Source of the DNA: Microcosmobacter sp040493455
GTDB taxonomy: Bacteria; Bacteroidota; Bacteroidia; Flavobacteriales; Flavobacteriaceae
Direction: 5' to 3'
Length of the DNA stretch: 64,000 nucleotides
NCBI RefSeq assembly: GCF_040493455.1
Contig: NZ_JANFDA010000001.1
Span: 620,001 to 684,000, forward strand
In this document: in pieces, positions 33,701 through 39,272 of the stretch
How positions within the stretch are numbered: the first letter of the stretch is position 1
Layout of the letters: the number at the start of each line of letters is the position of its first letter
Position numbers and translations under genes: made by a program
The notes under the pieces: model-generated
Database searches by the model: none
What the model was told of the DNA's origin: nothing
The model's input: only the letters and a program-made list of their open reading frames with translations

Positions 33701-34242
33701 GCGATGCATCAGACATTTTGGTGAAGCAAATAAAGCCAAACTTTAAGGTATTAGGGCCAAAATTTGGTAAGGATATGAAGCTTATTGCTGGTGCTGTAAA
33801 CCAGTTTTCGGCTGAGGATATCAAAAAAATAGAACAAAATGGCGAAATAGCTATTGACATTAACGGGAAAAATATTATTTTAGGAGTTAGTGACGTTGAG
33901 ATAACATCGCAAGATATAGAAGGATGGCTTGTTGCAAGTGAGGGAGGAATTACAGTTGCTCTAGATGTTACAATCACTGACGATTTACGTAAAGAAGGTA
34001 TTGCACGTGAGCTCGTAAACCGAATTCAAAATTTACGTAAAGACTCAGGGTTTGAGGTAACAGATAGAATAGACGTAGTACTTCAAAGTAATGATGCCAT
34101 TGTAAATGCCGTCCATTCTAATATTGATTATATTAAAACAGAAACCTTAACCGAAGAACTGGAAATTATGGACACTGTAAACAATGGTATAGATATAGCT
34201 TTCGACGATATCAATACAAAATTGTTTATACAAAAACATTAA
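30793..34242 (+). CDS. ileS: Isoleucine--tRNA ligase
   Basis: 1149 residues, the long form usual in Bacteroidota. Class I features: PSANGLPGVHHVLARAI (HIGH-type), the CP1 editing domain (FLAWTTTPWTLPSNTAL, FVTTEDGTGIVHTAPTFGADD), the tryptophan-anchored DQTRGWFYTLHAI, and KMSKR near residue 682 (GQKMSKRLGNAVDP). An anticodon-binding helical domain and a C-terminal extension follow. It charges tRNA-Ile and edits misactivated valine. A DksA-like gene follows after 4 bases, so the two share a message. Confidence 0.97.
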   Translation: MSQKFPEYKGLNLPKVAEEILSYWQENNIFEKSVSTREGKEPFVFFEGPPSANGLPGVHHVLARAIKDIFPRYKTMKGFQVKRKAGWDTHGLPVELGVEKELGITKEDIGKKISVEEYNEACKKAVMRYTGIWNDLTQKMGYWVDMDDPYITYKSKYMESVWWLLKQIYDKDLLYKGYTIQPYSPKAGTGLSNNELNQPGTYQDVTDTTVVAQFKAIEDTLPEFLQNEGTIYFLAWTTTPWTLPSNTALTVGKKIDYVLVETYNQYTFEPMNVVLAKNLVGKQFSGKYVEVEAKSDLLAYTSGDKKIPFYVVKEFKGKDLVGIKYEQLLPYALPNDNPENAFRVITGDFVTTEDGTGIVHTAPTFGADDALVAKQAKPEVPPMLVKDNDDNLVPLVDLQGRFRPEMGEFAGKYVKNEYYDDGEAPEKSVDVELAIKLKTENKAFKVEKYKHSYPNCWRTDKPILYYPLDSWFIKVTDVGERMYELNTTINWKPKSTGEGRFGNWLANANDWNLSRSRFWGIPLPIWRTEDGKEAKCIGSIEELKAEMLKAVEAGLMDEDIFKDFEVGNMSESNYDTVDLHKNVVDKIVLVSETGKPMYRESDLIDVWFDSGSMPYAQWHYPFENKELIDNNKSFPADFIAEGVDQTRGWFYTLHAIGTMVFDSVAYKNVVSNGLVLDKNGQKMSKRLGNAVDPFYTLNKYGSDATRWYMIANANPWDNLKFSWEKPDEEKGEDFEEFSPGIEEVQRKFFGTLYNTYSFFSLYTNLDGFNYSEDDIAIEDRPELDRWILSELHTLINKVDKFYAEYEPTRAARAISDFTQDYLSNWYVRLSRRRFWKGDYQTDKISAYQTLYTCMVTIAKLGAPIAPFFMDRLYLDLMSVTNKENFESVHLSEFPKYDERFVDKVLERKMENAQTISSLVLSLRAKEKIKVRQPLQKIMIPVDSESQKQEIEAVSGLIKHEVNVKEIELLSDASDILVKQIKPNFKVLGPKFGKDMKLIAGAVNQFSAEDIKKIEQNGEIAIDINGKNIILGVSDVEITSQDIEGWLVASEGGITVALDVTITDDLRKEGIARELVNRIQNLRKDSGFEVTDRIDVVLQSNDAIVNAVHSNIDYIKTETLTEELEIMDTVNNGIDIAFDDINTKLFIQKH

Positions 34243-34246
34243 GCCT

Positions 34247-34630
34247 ATGTCAGTAGATACAAACAACAGGTACTCAGACAAAGAGTTAGAAGAGTTTAGA
34301 GTACTTATACAAGAAAAAATAGATAAAGCAGAGCACGACTTACAATTAATTAAAAGTGCTTATATGAACGATCATAATAATGGTACAGATGATACTTCAC
34401 CAACGTTTAAAGCGTTCGAAGAGGGAAGTGCTACGATGAGTAAAGAAGCAAATTCTCAATTGGCTATTAGGCAAGAAAAGTTCATAAGAGATCTTAAGAA
34501 TGCGTTGATCAGAATTGAGAATAAAACGTACGGAATTTGCAGAGTTACAGGAAAACTCATTAATCCTGAACGATTAAAGCTTGTGCCTCATGCTACGCTT
34601 AGTATTGAAGCAAAGAATATGCAGAAATAG
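34247..34630 (+). CDS. DksA/TraR-family protein with degenerate zinc finger
   Basis: 127 residues. An N-terminal coiled coil (ELEEFRVLIQEKIDKAEHDL) and the DksA-like C-terminal block YGICRVTGKLINPERLKLVPHATL are present. The C4 zinc finger is broken: only the first Cys remains, and the other three positions read Thr, Ser and Ala. The fold without zinc occurs in some DksA relatives. It should bind in the RNA polymerase secondary channel and modulate transcription, but the acidic coiled-coil tip (NNGTDDTSPTFK) has no clear match to the classical DxxDxA. It is 4 bases after ileS, with a terminator behind. A second, finger-intact paralogue is at 61530-61853. Confidence 0.88.
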   Translation: MSVDTNNRYSDKELEEFRVLIQEKIDKAEHDLQLIKSAYMNDHNNGTDDTSPTFKAFEEGSATMSKEANSQLAIRQEKFIRDLKNALIRIENKTYGICRVTGKLINPERLKLVPHATLSIEAKNMQK

Positions 34631-34647
34631 TTATATAAAGAGTATAT

Positions 34648-34682
34648 AAAAAAAGCCTTGCTAAATCAGCAAGGCTTTTTTT
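34648..34682. terminator. Bidirectional terminator between the DksA-like gene and arsC
   Basis: GCCTTGCT and AGCAAGGC (34655-34662 and 34668-34675) around AAATC, flanked by seven A and seven T, serve both convergent genes ending at 34630 and 34684. Confidence 0.92.
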
Positions 34683-34683
34683 A

Positions 34684-35106
34684 TTAGTTGAAGTTTTCTT
34701 GAGAAAACTCTTGGCAGTACTGTTTTATTTCATTTCTGGCCTTTAAGAAAGCATTGTACTTTTCATCTTCGGTACCTTCAACCTTCGAAGGGTCAAAGAA
34801 GTTATGATGTAATCGCTTAGCATTTTTACTAGGAATAAAAGGACAGTTTTCATTGGCATGATCACAAACAGTGATAATGTAATTAAAATCAACATCCGAG
34901 TATTCATCAACATGATTAGAAGTATGGCTCGTAATATCGATACCATCGTCTTTCATAATCATTACAGCACCTGGATTTAAACCATGCGTTTCAATACCAG
35001 CACTATAAACTTTGACACTTCTATTATCTAAAAAATGGTTTAAATACCCATGAGCCATTTGGCTTCTACACGAATTTCCTGTACACAGGACTAATATGTT
35101 TTCCAT
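34684..35106 (-). CDS. arsC: Arsenate reductase of the low-molecular-weight phosphatase/thioredoxin-coupled type
   Basis: 140 residues. The phosphatase loop VLCTGNSCRS gives Cys8 and Arg14. The second and third redox cysteines are Cys81 and Cys88 (CDHANENC), as in thioredoxin-coupled ArsC. The general-acid segment is HHNFFDPSKVEG. It would reduce arsenate to arsenite in the cytosol. It is third in arsR-DUF6428-arsC. A 19-base inverted repeat lies 11 bases before its start. No arsenite exporter is encoded nearby. Confidence 0.92.
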   Translation of the reverse strand: MENILVLCTGNSCRSQMAHGYLNHFLDNRSVKVYSAGIETHGLNPGAVMIMKDDGIDITSHTSNHVDEYSDVDFNYIITVCDHANENCPFIPSKNAKRLHHNFFDPSKVEGTEDEKYNAFLKARNEIKQYCQEFSQENFN

Positions 35107-35116
35107 ATGCTTGTTA

Positions 35117-35135
35117 TTCTGAATTTAATTCAGAA
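35117..35135 (-). promoter_or_regulatory. Perfect 19-base inverted repeat before arsC
   Basis: TTCTGAATT and AATTCAGAA around one T form a 9-bp stem or palindrome between the DUF6428 stop and the arsC ATG at 35106. It could be an RNA hairpin affecting arsC translation or stability, or a DNA site. No T run follows, so it is not a normal terminator. Confidence 0.5.
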
Positions 35136-35153
35136 ACTAATTATTAATATTAT

Positions 35154-35654
35154 TTAGCAACAGTTACCATCTGGTGTACAACAAGGCTCACCTTGCATGG
35201 CCTCTACAGTCAGAGGTGCCTCAGTTACCCCACAGGCATCTTTTGCCTTACAATCTGTTTTTTCTACGGCTAACTTAACAATAAGATGTTGACCTTGTAT
35301 GTCGAAATCGTTAACAAATAGTTGCGCTGTATGAAAAGAAGCATTACTATACTCAAACTTTACTTCAGAATCTAGATCATAAGGTTTCATCTTACCTACC
35401 TTATTTAGTATACCTAATGCTTTGAGCGTTGTCATATACTCTCTTTTGTCCAACTCTTTAGGGCTTTCCCATAATTGAATAATAGTTTCGTTCCAGGCAT
35501 CTGTCCTTGCCCCACAATCTACAGAATCTATTTTTATATGTTTTACTTCTGTGATGTGATAATTGGCTCCAACGTACTGGTTTGGAGTGTATTCAAAAAC
35601 CAGAGATTTGTCTTTGTTGGATTCTAGCAGGTTTAAAAATTCTTGTGTTTTCAT
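35154..35654 (-). CDS. DUF6428 family protein of the arsenic operon
   Basis: 166 residues, soluble, no signal. It matches a small family, which I recall as DUF6428, found beside arsR/arsC in Bacteroidota: FLNLLESNKDKSLVFEYTPN, GANYHITEVKHI, CGARTDAWNETIIQLWE. The last nine residues are CCTPDGNCC (158-166), with further Cys in TDCKAKDACG, giving a possible soft-metal or arsenite-binding tail. It lies 39 bases after arsR and 47 before arsC. Molecular function unknown; an arsenic or thiol role is inferred from context and cysteines. Confidence 0.78.
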   Translation of the reverse strand: MKTQEFLNLLESNKDKSLVFEYTPNQYVGANYHITEVKHIKIDSVDCGARTDAWNETIIQLWESPKELDKREYMTTLKALGILNKVGKMKPYDLDSEVKFEYSNASFHTAQLFVNDFDIQGQHLIVKLAVEKTDCKAKDACGVTEAPLTVEAMQGEPCCTPDGNCC

Positions 35655-35693
35655 GATATTATAGATTAATATGAAATTCTTAGATATTTATTT

Positions 35694-36017
35694 CTAACAA
35701 CAATTGGATTTAGTCGTTAAAAAGAATGAGTTCAATAAGTTTTGGAATTCTTCAAAGCGTTCTATATTCAAACAATAGCATTTCTTTTTACCTTCATAGG
35801 TGCCTTGCAATAAGCCAGCACCATCAATTACTGAAAGATGTTGAGAAATAGTTGCTTGAGACAGTCCTATTTCCTCGACCAAGTCATTGCAAATACAACC
35901 TTCTTGCTCGCTAATATGCTTAAGGATAGCAACTCTAGCAGGGTGTGCAAATACCTTGGCAATGCTTGCGATTTGGTTGATGTTTTCTGTATGAATACTA
36001 AACTTTGAAACTCCCAT
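35694..36017 (-). CDS. arsR: ArsR-family metalloregulatory repressor
   Basis: 107 residues from the ATG at 36017; the frame is open to 36065, but that would start inside the operator. The winged helix is clear: FAHPARVAILKHISEQEG, then CICNDLVEEIGLSQATISQHLSVI. The alpha3-type metal motif C41-x-C43 matches arsenic-sensing ArsR. Extra pairs C80-x-C82 and C106-C107 at the very end could add ligands. It should repress its own operon from the 28-bp palindrome at 36049-36076 and release on binding As(III) or Sb(III). It is first in the operon. Confidence 0.92.
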   Translation of the reverse strand: MGVSKFSIHTENINQIASIAKVFAHPARVAILKHISEQEGCICNDLVEEIGLSQATISQHLSVIDGAGLLQGTYEGKKKCYCLNIERFEEFQNLLNSFFLTTKSNCC

Positions 36018-36035
36018 AATGTTTGTTTTATGGTA

Positions 36036-36076
36036 CAAAGATACAATATTATCGTAATATTGCAATATTACGATAA
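36036..36076 (-). promoter_or_regulatory. Promoter and perfect 28-bp ArsR operator
   Basis: On the minus strand a TTG at 36065-36063 and a -7 box TATCTTTG at 36043-36036 have the ideal 19-base spacing. A perfect palindrome of two 14-base halves, TTATCGTAATATTG and its complement, occupies 36049-36076 and covers the TTG and most of the spacer. ArsR bound here would block polymerase. Transcription should begin near 36030. Confidence 0.88.
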
Positions 36077-36085
36077 TAAAAATTA

Positions 36086-36113
36086 TAAAAAAACCAGAAC
36101 GTATAGCTCTGGT
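36086..36113 (-). terminator. Terminator of the DUF4870-like gene
   Basis: On the minus strand ACCAGA and TCTGGT enclose nine bases, followed by seven T, starting 10 bases after the stop at 36123. It isolates the ars promoter from upstream reading. Confidence 0.75.
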
Positions 36114-36122
36114 CTTTATATT

Positions 36123-36635
36123 TTATAAGGATTTAAACCAATCCTGGAATTGCTCTCCAAGTAAGAAGATTGGCTTTTTCTTTCCGCCAATTGCTCCAAC
36201 TAAGCTCATAATCCAAAGGATTAGCGTAAGGATCCATGCAAATAAATTTATCACAGGAATGATTCCTAAGATGAAACCTATTATGAATATACCTAACATT
36301 TGTCTAATGTAGAATGAGGCGAATTCGGATTTCTTTTCACCACTATTCATAATTAAGGCTATAATCCACCCTATAAGCGTAATATGAGCAATGATGGCTA
36401 CATTTTTACCATCACTCATCACTTCCTTGGCATCATCAGAAAATTCATTGAACTTTTCTTTTGCGTCGTCGGCGAACTCCGAAGCTTTTTCTTTAGCGTC
36501 GCTAGCAAACTCTTTGGCTTTATCAGCGGCATCACTGGCAAACTCACCAGCTTTGTCTGCTGCTTTCTTAGCTCCTTCTTTGGCGTCGCCTAGCATATCA
36601 TTAAGGTCGTCGCCCAAACTTTTTTCATCTGACAT
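36123..36635 (-). CDS. Membrane protein with amphipathic 11-residue repeats (DUF4870-like)
   Basis: 170 residues. The first 75 are made of near-repeats of 11 residues of the form DKAxEFASDAK (KAADKAGEFASDAADKAKEF and on), giving an Ala/Lys/Glu/Asp amphipathic helix like those of LEA or apolipoprotein-type proteins. Two or three membrane helices follow (VAIIAHITLIGWIIALIMN, LGIFIIGFILGIIPVINLFAWILTLILWIMSL), resembling DUF4870. No signal peptide, so the repeat should lie in the cytoplasm or along the membrane face. Function unknown; stress or membrane surface protection is a guess from the repeat type. Confidence 0.8.
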   Translation of the reverse strand: MSDEKSLGDDLNDMLGDAKEGAKKAADKAGEFASDAADKAKEFASDAKEKASEFADDAKEKFNEFSDDAKEVMSDGKNVAIIAHITLIGWIIALIMNSGEKKSEFASFYIRQMLGIFIIGFILGIIPVINLFAWILTLILWIMSLVGAIGGKKKPIFLLGEQFQDWFKSL

Positions 36636-36751
36636 AATAATTGAATTACGATTAGGGTTTTAAAATTACTAAAAAAATTCATTCAGTCTATAACTCAGAA
36701 CATTATGAATTGTATATTATTAGTATATTTTACTTCAATTATGTTACAGAT

Positions 36752-37135
36752 TTACTGAAATGCAGCATCTACAGGCTCCCAGAGCTCTATTTTGTTACCA
36801 TCATTATCCATGATATAACCAAACTTTCCATATTCGTATTCTTGAATATCGCCGATAACCTCTACACCTTCTTCTTTCAAAACCTCTAAAAGCTTAACCA
36901 AATCATCAACCCTATAGTTAAACATGAAGTCTTTCTTTGAAGGCTCATAATAGCTTGTATCTGCTGGGAATGGACTCCACTGCGTAGAGCAATCATTACC
37001 TTCCTTGTCTTTCCACCAAAAGGTACAACCGTAATTATCGGTATTGAATCCAAGATGTTTTTTATACCATTCTTTTGTAGCGTTTGGATCTTTAGTTTTA
37101 AAGAACATTCCGCCTATTCCAGTAACGCGTTTCAT
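36752..37135 (-). CDS. VOC-superfamily (glyoxalase/bleomycin-resistance-like) protein
   Basis: 127 residues, one module of paired beta-alpha-beta-beta-beta units. ITGIGGMFFKTKDPNATKEWYKKHLGF is the usual first half, and a C-terminal DNDGNKIELWEP with metal-site Glu the second. Substrate cannot be deduced. The ATG overlaps the DUF1801 gene stop (37132-37135), so the two are translationally coupled. Confidence 0.88.
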   Translation of the reverse strand: MKRVTGIGGMFFKTKDPNATKEWYKKHLGFNTDNYGCTFWWKDKEGNDCSTQWSPFPADTSYYEPSKKDFMFNYRVDDLVKLLEVLKEEGVEVIGDIQEYEYGKFGYIMDNDGNKIELWEPVDAAFQ

Positions 37136-37599
37136 TTTTTTCTGCTGTTTTTGAGGTTAGTTTCATACAAGTCTATCCATTGCTCAACGGTCATTTTTGT
37201 ACACAATTCGGCAATAAGATCGAAAGGGATGTCATTAATACGTTTAAATCGTATACAGCTCTTTCCCATGTCTAGCTTATACTTACTGTGTTTTGGATAC
37301 TCCTCCACAAACCATTTGTGTAATTCCGGATTTGCATAAATACCGCTATGATATAAATTGATAGAGTTCTTTTGTGATGCAAAGCTCATAAATGGAAGTG
37401 GCTCTTCTGGTGCGCAATGATATCCATTTGGATAAATAGAATGTGGTACGTAATAGCCTATCATTTTATACTGAATACCTTCCTCGAAACCTTTAGGGAG
37501 GTTATCGTTAATTGTAGCTCTCAATTGCTTTAAAATATCCTGACGTTCTTCAGGAACCTGACTGATATAGTCTTCTGGTGATGATGCGTCGTAATGCAT
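37132..37599 (-). CDS. DUF1801 (YdhG-like) domain protein
   Basis: 155 residues. The DUF1801 features are YISQVPEERQDILKQLRATI at the start, EEGIQYKMIGYYVP in the middle, then FMSFASQKNSINLYHSGIY and MGKSCIRFKRINDIPFDLIAEL. Small soluble protein, role unknown. It is coupled to the VOC gene by an ATGA overlap and lies 11 bases after DUF4199, so three genes may form a unit. Confidence 0.85.
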   Translation of the reverse strand: MHYDASSPEDYISQVPEERQDILKQLRATINDNLPKGFEEGIQYKMIGYYVPHSIYPNGYHCAPEEPLPFMSFASQKNSINLYHSGIYANPELHKWFVEEYPKHSKYKLDMGKSCIRFKRINDIPFDLIAELCTKMTVEQWIDLYETNLKNSRKK

Positions 37600-37610
37600 A
37601 ATGTATAATT

Positions 37611-38117
37611 TTATTTACGTTGTAAAATAAGTGCTGAAATTAATGAAATTATCAGTCCTATAACAAAGACCGTTGCAAACATTACAACAGCTAACATAAT
37701 TGGACGACCCATTATTTCCATTTGCTGTTCTAGTTCTGCCTTTTTTACAGCAAATTCTTCAGGGCTTAAGGTTTCTTCCATACCTTTCAAAGTATAATCC
37801 ATATACTCGGTCATAAAATCTGGATTAATGGAAGTCGTATAGATGTAATCTCCTATTCCGATGCCTAATCCTACAAAAGCAGAAATAAGGAGTCCAATAA
37901 CAAGTGCTTTACCAAATGATACCGAACCATTATTTACTTTGTCCCTGTAATGTTTAACTCCGAAAAAAATAAAAGATAACGAAGCTACCATGGTTGTATA
38001 ACCTAGAACCTCTTGAGTAGTATAACTTAACCCTTTTCCTAACCAAAGTGCTAATAGAAATAGAACAACTGCGGTTAAAAGACCATAAAAACCATACTTT
38101 AAAACTGAATTTTTCAT
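37611..38117 (-). CDS. DUF4199 integral membrane protein
   Basis: 168 residues from the ATG at 38117; the frame extends to 38198 but crosses the likely promoter. Four membrane helices: GLLTAVVLFLLALWLGKGL, GYTTMVASLSFIFFGVKHYR, ALVIGLLISAFVGLGIGIG and a last one near IMLAVVMFATVFVIGLIIS. The layout with a mid soluble loop (FMTEYMDYTLKGMEETLSPEEF) is DUF4199. It follows the membrane-tethered LuxR-type gene, a pairing that suggests joint function. Role unknown. Confidence 0.85.
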   Translation of the reverse strand: MKNSVLKYGFYGLLTAVVLFLLALWLGKGLSYTTQEVLGYTTMVASLSFIFFGVKHYRDKVNNGSVSFGKALVIGLLISAFVGLGIGIGDYIYTTSINPDFMTEYMDYTLKGMEETLSPEEFAVKKAELEQQMEIMGRPIMLAVVMFATVFVIGLIISLISALILQRK

Positions 38118-38146
38118 AATGACTGATTTATTAAAATTGAACACCA

Positions 38147-38154
38147 CAAATGTA
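38147..38154 (-). promoter_or_regulatory. -7 box (TACATTTG) of the DUF4199 gene
   Basis: TACATTTG on the minus strand, 29 bases before the DUF4199 start at 38117. A good -33 TTG is lacking, consistent with a promoter that needs an activator. Confidence 0.6.
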
Positions 38155-38180
38155 TCTCTAGGCAGAAAAAAAGTGGTCAT

Positions 38181-38210
38181 ACTAAAGTACCAAAGCACTC
38201 ATACTTTAGT
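38181..38210 (-). promoter_or_regulatory. Interrupted palindrome upstream of the DUF4199 promoter
   Basis: ACTAAAGTA (38181-38189) and TACTTTAGT (38202-38210) are exact 9-bp inverted arms around 12 bases. The site lies 26-55 bases upstream of the -7 box, where an activator would bind, and just after the LuxR-type gene (its stop is at 38226). It might instead be a weak terminator of that gene: a run of seven T follows some 8 bases later. Confidence 0.5.
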
Positions 38211-38225
38211 CTAAAAATAGGGATT

Positions 38226-38636
38226 TTAAAGGATTCTTAGCTCTTTAGCAATTTGAATAGCTTGCGTGCGTCGTTTTGCGTCTAGTTTAACGAGTAAGTT
38301 AGACACATGAGTCTTTATAGTGCTTTCCGAAAGGAATAACTTTTCACCAATTTCTTTGTTAGAGAATCCTTTGGAGATCAGTTGAAGCACTTCATATTCA
38401 CGTTTACTAATGTCTAGTTCTTCAATTTTTTTTGAATCAATTTCGATAGATTCAACCCGATTCTTATGTAGTGACTTTTTGTTGAGGTAAACACCAATAA
38501 TGAAAAAAACAACAGCCACTACAGCAATGACGATTTCAATATTCATGTCTTTAGAAATGATAGAATATTGACCAAGCTGAAAGAGTAAAAGCAATGAAAT
38601 GATTAAAGCTGAAAAAACTAAAACGGTTTTCTTCAT
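38226..38636 (-). CDS. Membrane-anchored LuxR-type helix-turn-helix regulator
   Basis: 136 residues from the ATG at 38636; an upstream ATG at 38651 falls inside the -7 box. Two N-terminal membrane helices (LVFSALIISLLLLFQLGQ and NIEIVIAVVAVVFFIIGVYL) are followed by a short linker and a complete GerE/LuxR domain (LDISKREYEVLQLISKGFSNKEIGEKLFLSESTIKTHVSNLL). There is no receiver or sensor domain, so it probably acts from the membrane or pairs with another protein, possibly the DUF4199 product next door. Confidence 0.88.
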   Translation of the reverse strand: MKKTVLVFSALIISLLLLFQLGQYSIISKDMNIEIVIAVVAVVFFIIGVYLNKKSLHKNRVESIEIDSKKIEELDISKREYEVLQLISKGFSNKEIGEKLFLSESTIKTHVSNLLVKLDAKRRTQAIQIAKELRIL

Positions 38637-38648
38637 GGTATAAAAATA

Positions 38649-38656
38649 CAAAGTTA
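38649..38656 (-). promoter_or_regulatory. -7 box (TAACTTTG) of the membrane LuxR-type gene
   Basis: TAACTTTG on the minus strand, 12 bases before the ATG at 38636. This excludes the upstream ATG at 38651 as start. Confidence 0.6.
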
Positions 38657-38709
38657 ATTGTCATTAAAGACAAAGTAATATAACAGAGGATCGTGTAGTA
38701 TTTTGAAAT

Positions 38710-38782
38710 AGATTCTTCAGTCGTTTCACTCCTTCTGAATGACAGTTGAAATTAATGTCATTCAGAGCGCAGCGAAGAATCT
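38710..38782. repeat. REP-like inverted pair, left of the GIY-YIG gene
   Basis: Left arm AGATTCTTCAGTCGTTTCAC... (38710-38744) and right arm TGTCATTCAGAGCGCAGCGA... (38756-38782) are inverted copies sharing AGATTCTTC and TCTGAATGACA. The same unit occurs at 58308-58389. Its right part recurs as a direct repeat at 39135-39186. Confidence 0.8.
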
Positions 38783-38804
38783 CTATTTTAGTTATTTTGG
38801 AAGG

Positions 38805-39110
38805 ATGAAAACAAAAGGATCTCATAATTATTATGTTTATATACTAACTAATAAATCTAAAACTGTCCTCTATACTGGTATCACTAATAATCTCAAAGAA
38901 CGATTATTCTTTCATCAAAATCCCGAGCCATTTTCCAAAGCTTTTACTGCTAAGTACAAATGTTTCTTTCTTATTTATTATGAACATTTCCATGATGTAA
39001 ATGATGCTATAAAGCGAGAAAAACAAATTAAAGGATTGAGTCGAAAGAAAAAAGAAAATATAATATCGGAATTCAATAAAAATTGGTCTTTCCTGAACGA
39101 TAGAATTTAA
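38805..39110 (+). CDS. GIY-YIG endonuclease-domain protein (UPF0213-like)
   Basis: 101 residues from the ATG at 38805; the frame is open further upstream only through the repeat. HNYYVYILTNKSKTVLYTGIT is the GIY-YIG core (here VYI and YTG). LKERLFFHQ supplies the Arg/His, and DAINREKQIKGL-type sequence (DAIKREKQIKGLSRKKK) the metal-binding Glu and a basic tail. It is a single-domain nuclease with no extra specificity domain. It is flanked by direct repeats of about 52 bases, which suggests that it arrived or moves with them. Target unknown. Confidence 0.88.
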   Translation: MKTKGSHNYYVYILTNKSKTVLYTGITNNLKERLFFHQNPEPFSKAFTAKYKCFFLIYYEHFHDVNDAIKREKQIKGLSRKKKENIISEFNKNWSFLNDRI

Positions 39111-39134
39111 AAGATGTCTTTAAATTTTTTCATT

Positions 39135-39186
39135 TCTTTTGAATCACAGCCGAAATTAATGTCATTCAGAGCGTAGCGAAGAATCT
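39135..39186. repeat. REP-like repeat, right of the GIY-YIG gene (direct copy of 38731-38782)
   Basis: About 46 of 52 bases match 38731-38782 in the same orientation, including the unbroken run GAAATTAATGTCATTCAGAG. The copy ends in AGCGAAGAATCT. Confidence 0.8.
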
Positions 39187-39272
39187 AATTAATAGAGCAG
39201 AAGAAATTTGTCAATTTAACGAGGTTTTTAAGCATCGATTGTTAACACAATTTTATTCGAACTAACATTTTA

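Noticed and set aside
38739..38804. N-terminal extension of the GIY-YIG protein
   Set aside because: The extra residues are a translation of the REP-like repeat. The family starts near the ATG at 38805.
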